Positions 5,332-6,948 of a stretch of 6,948 nucleotides of DNA are shown here, piece after piece. The notes under the pieces were generated by a model that was not told the DNA's origin, did no database searches, and worked only from the letters and a program-made list of their open reading frames with translations. The position numbers and the translations under genes were made by a program. The stretch is from Pseudomonadota bacterium (lineage in GTDB: Bacteria; Pseudomonadota; Alphaproteobacteria; Sphingomonadales; Sphingomonadaceae). Positions within the stretch are counted from its first letter, which is position 1, and every line of letters starts with the position of its first letter. Location of the stretch: positions 1-6,948 of the forward strand of contig JAEZQR010000031.1 in assembly GCA_023413015.1 (NCBI GenBank), given 5' to 3'.

Positions 5332-6795
5332 ATGCGCCGACTGCCCATCAGGATGAGTGTGTCTGCGTTGCTTCTGGCTTCCACCTCGGCGCTGGCGCAG
5401 GAGGCATCGTCGCCGTCGACCTCGGGTGAGCTCGACGAGGTGATCGTCGACGAGGCGCAGGCGGCCGCGCCGGTGCCGACCGGCGATGCGGTGCTCGACC
5501 GGCTGAACCAGCTCGAGGCGCGGGTGCGGTCGCTCGAGGCACGCAACAAGCAGCTCGAGGACCAGTTCACGGTCCAGCAGGGCCGCGTCGAGAGCGTCGA
5601 GGTGCGCGCCGCCAAGGGCGTGCAGCCGGGCGTGGCGCCGACGCATGCCGACCCGAACGGGCAGTTCAGCTTCAAGCTGCGCGGCGTGATCGACACCGAC
5701 TATGCCGCCTTCTTCGAGCGCGCCGGCGGCTACGACTACAACAACGGCACCGCCTTCCGCCGCGCACGGCTCGGCGTCGAGGGCACGGCGTTCACCGACT
5801 TCAACTGGCGCTTGGAGGTCGATTTCGCCGGCAACGCCGTATCGATCACCGATGCCTATCTGCAATATGCCGGGGTGAAGCCGTGGCTGTTCACCATCGG
5901 CCAGCACAAGGCGCCGTTCAGCCTCGAGTCGAACAATTCGGACAATTACAACGTCTTCATGGAGCGCGGCCTGCTCACCAACGCCTTCGGTAACGTCGGC
6001 GCGGAGCGGCGGATCGGCGTGTCAGCGGCCTATCAGCAGGAGAAGTTCACGGCCTCGCTCGGCCTGTTCGGCGACAACGAGAGCATCAGCCGCTCCTCGG
6101 GCGCGCCAATCACCGACACGCCGGACGAAAGCTGGGGCGTCAACGGCCGCGTGACCTGGGACCCGGTGCTCGACACCGGCAAGGTCGTCCATGTCGGTGC
6201 ATCCGCCTACTGGCGGACCGCGCTCAAGTCGGGCGACACGGCCGACGCGGTGCGGATCACCGAGCGGCCGAACATCCGCGTCGATAACGGCAACATCGCC
6301 GACAGCGGCGTCATCACCGGCGTCGACACGGCGACCTACTACGGGGCGGAGGCCGCCGTGGTACGCGGGCCGTTCACCGCCTGGGGCGAGTATGGCCGGC
6401 TGCGGCTCCAGCGGTTCGGCGATCTGTCCAACCCCGACTTCGACAGCTTCTATGTCGCCGGCAGCGTCTTCCTGACCGGCGAGACGCGGCCGTTCCGCAA
6501 CGGCAACTTCGACCGGGTGCGGCCGTTCGCCAACTTCGATCCGAAGGCCGGCACCTGGGGCGCGTTCGAGCTGGCGCTGCGCTACGACAATCTCGACCTG
6601 TCGGAGACGCCGGTCGCGGGCCGTACCGGCAACGATGTCGAGACCTTCACCACCGCGCTCAACTGGTACCTGAACCCCAACTTCAAGCTCCAGCTGAACT
6701 GGATTCGGTTCAGCGGCGACAACACGCCGCTCGATCCGGTCGGTGCGTCGACAAAAGGCGATGCGGTCGCTGCGCGCCTGCATCTGGACTGGTAG
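5332..6795 (+). CDS. OprO/OprP-type outer-membrane porin in the sulfate operon
   Basis: This is a 487-residue outer-membrane beta-barrel of the family named after the phosphate-selective porins O and P. The signal peptide MRRLPIRMSVSALLLASTSALA ends near residue 22. A low-complexity acidic linker follows, then a short coiled coil (about 53-90, LDRLNQLEARVRSLEARNKQ onward) that may trimerise or contact the cell wall. The barrel begins near residue 111 (QFSFKLRGVIDTDYAAFF). The family core includes FRRARLGVEGTAFTDFNWRL, the VDFAG segment and the IGQHKAPFSLE turn. The last residue is Trp (LHLDW), as expected of a barrel recognised by the BAM complex. GGAGG at 5322-5326 lies five bases before ATG 5332. 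It lies between sbp and cysT with gaps of 31 and 9 bases, so it is almost certainly co-transcribed with them. Sulfate or other anion uptake across the outer membrane is inferred from this position, not from a selectivity motif. Confidence 0.9.
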   Translation: MRRLPIRMSVSALLLASTSALAQEASSPSTSGELDEVIVDEAQAAAPVPTGDAVLDRLNQLEARVRSLEARNKQLEDQFTVQQGRVESVEVRAAKGVQPGVAPTHADPNGQFSFKLRGVIDTDYAAFFERAGGYDYNNGTAFRRARLGVEGTAFTDFNWRLEVDFAGNAVSITDAYLQYAGVKPWLFTIGQHKAPFSLESNNSDNYNVFMERGLLTNAFGNVGAERRIGVSAAYQQEKFTASLGLFGDNESISRSSGAPITDTPDESWGVNGRVTWDPVLDTGKVVHVGASAYWRTALKSGDTADAVRITERPNIRVDNGNIADSGVITGVDTATYYGAEAAVVRGPFTAWGEYGRLRLQRFGDLSNPDFDSFYVAGSVFLTGETRPFRNGNFDRVRPFANFDPKAGTWGAFELALRYDNLDLSETPVAGRTGNDVETFTTALNWYLNPNFKLQLNWIRFSGDNTPLDPVGASTKGDAVAARLHLDW

Positions 6796-6804
6796 AGTGG
6801 CGTA

Positions 6805-6948
6805 ATGGCGACCAGCGCCGCGACGCTAGCCTTGCCACCGACGGCCGGACCGGACCGGCCGCAGCGGGTCGCCTCGATCATTCCCGGGTTCGGGCTGACG
6901 CTCGGCTTCACGCTCTTCTACCTGTCGACGATCGTGCTGCTGCCGCTG
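6805..6948 (+). CDS. cysT: Sulfate ABC transporter permease CysT/CysU, N-terminus (runs off right edge)
   Basis: The first 48 codons of a permease gene are present and open to the window edge. After a 24-residue cytoplasmic lead, the sequence SIIPGFGLTLGFTLFYLSTI, followed by VLLPL, matches the first membrane helix of CysT (also called CysU), one of the two inner-membrane subunits of the sulfate/thiosulfate importer. The start ATG 6805 lies nine bases after the porin stop, with a weak GAGTGG Shine-Dalgarno (6795-6800), so translational coupling is likely. CysW and the ATPase CysA are expected downstream. The N-terminal lead with several Pro and Ala is variable in the family. The call is good despite the truncation, because the gene order sbp-(porin)-permease agrees with the helix motif. 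Confidence 0.88.
   Translation, partial: MATSAATLALPPTAGPDRPQRVASIIPGFGLTLGFTLFYLSTIVLLPL

Noticed and set aside
5431..5449. TCGACGA/TCGTCGA inverted repeat within the porin signal/linker region
   Set aside because: Inside coding sequence and explained by repeated Asp-Glu-Val codons.
4245..5696. Minus-strand open frame of 483 codons opposite sbp and the porin
   Set aside because: Antisense shadow; the opposite strand encodes two proteins with signal peptides and family motifs.

Overview
The window looks like chromosomal DNA of a GC-rich alphaproteobacterium, most likely a sphingomonad (Sphingomonas or a relative). This rests on strong G/C bias at third codon positions, long antisense open frames, a FixL-like multi-PAS histidine kinase, an EcfG-like ECF sigma factor, and a CGTCATCCCGGC-GAAG-GCCGGGATGACG palindrome of the kind dispersed in such genomes. 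The assignment is made from recognition only; no search was run.

Layout. (1) Bases 1-241, minus strand: the 5' part of a small helix-turn-helix-like protein that runs off the left edge. (2) Bases 242-390: a short, less GC-rich divergent region with a possible 36-codon leader frame, followed by a hairpin that holds the kinase Shine-Dalgarno in its loop. (3) Bases 391-2619, plus: a soluble histidine kinase with four PAS domains, a HisKA domain (His526) and an HATPase domain. (4) Bases 2697-3326, plus: an ECF sigma factor resembling the general-stress sigma EcfG. (5) Bases 3327-3418: two consecutive hairpins between convergent genes; the second is the REP-like palindrome. (6) Bases 3419-3643, minus: a 74-residue unknown protein. 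(7) Bases 3644-3763: a divergent control region with a perfect interrupted palindrome. (8) Bases 3764-4198, plus: an Rrf2-family regulator with four clustered cysteines. (9) Bases 4199-4283: an AT-rich promoter region with a 7-bp direct repeat at a 21-bp period. (10) Bases 4284-6948, plus: a sulfate-uptake operon, namely sulfate-binding protein (sbp), an OprO/OprP-type porin, and the start of the permease cysT (cysU), which runs off the right edge.

How the genes work together. The right half forms a coherent module. The porin would bring anions across the outer membrane, the periplasmic binding protein captures sulfate, and CysT, with CysW and CysA expected beyond the edge, imports it. The Rrf2 protein immediately upstream, in the same orientation and with a potential Fe-S-binding cysteine set, is the obvious candidate regulator. 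The left half is a sensing and transcription module: a cytosolic PAS kinase followed by an ECF sigma factor, with no response regulator, anti-sigma factor (NepR) or PhyR in the window. No RNA genes, CRISPR arrays, insertion sequences or phage structural genes were seen.

I found no clear new system. The points most worth checking are the cysteine-bearing Rrf2 regulator and its candidate operators, the initiation-region hairpins of the kinase and of the Rrf2 gene, and the orphan kinase/ECF pair.
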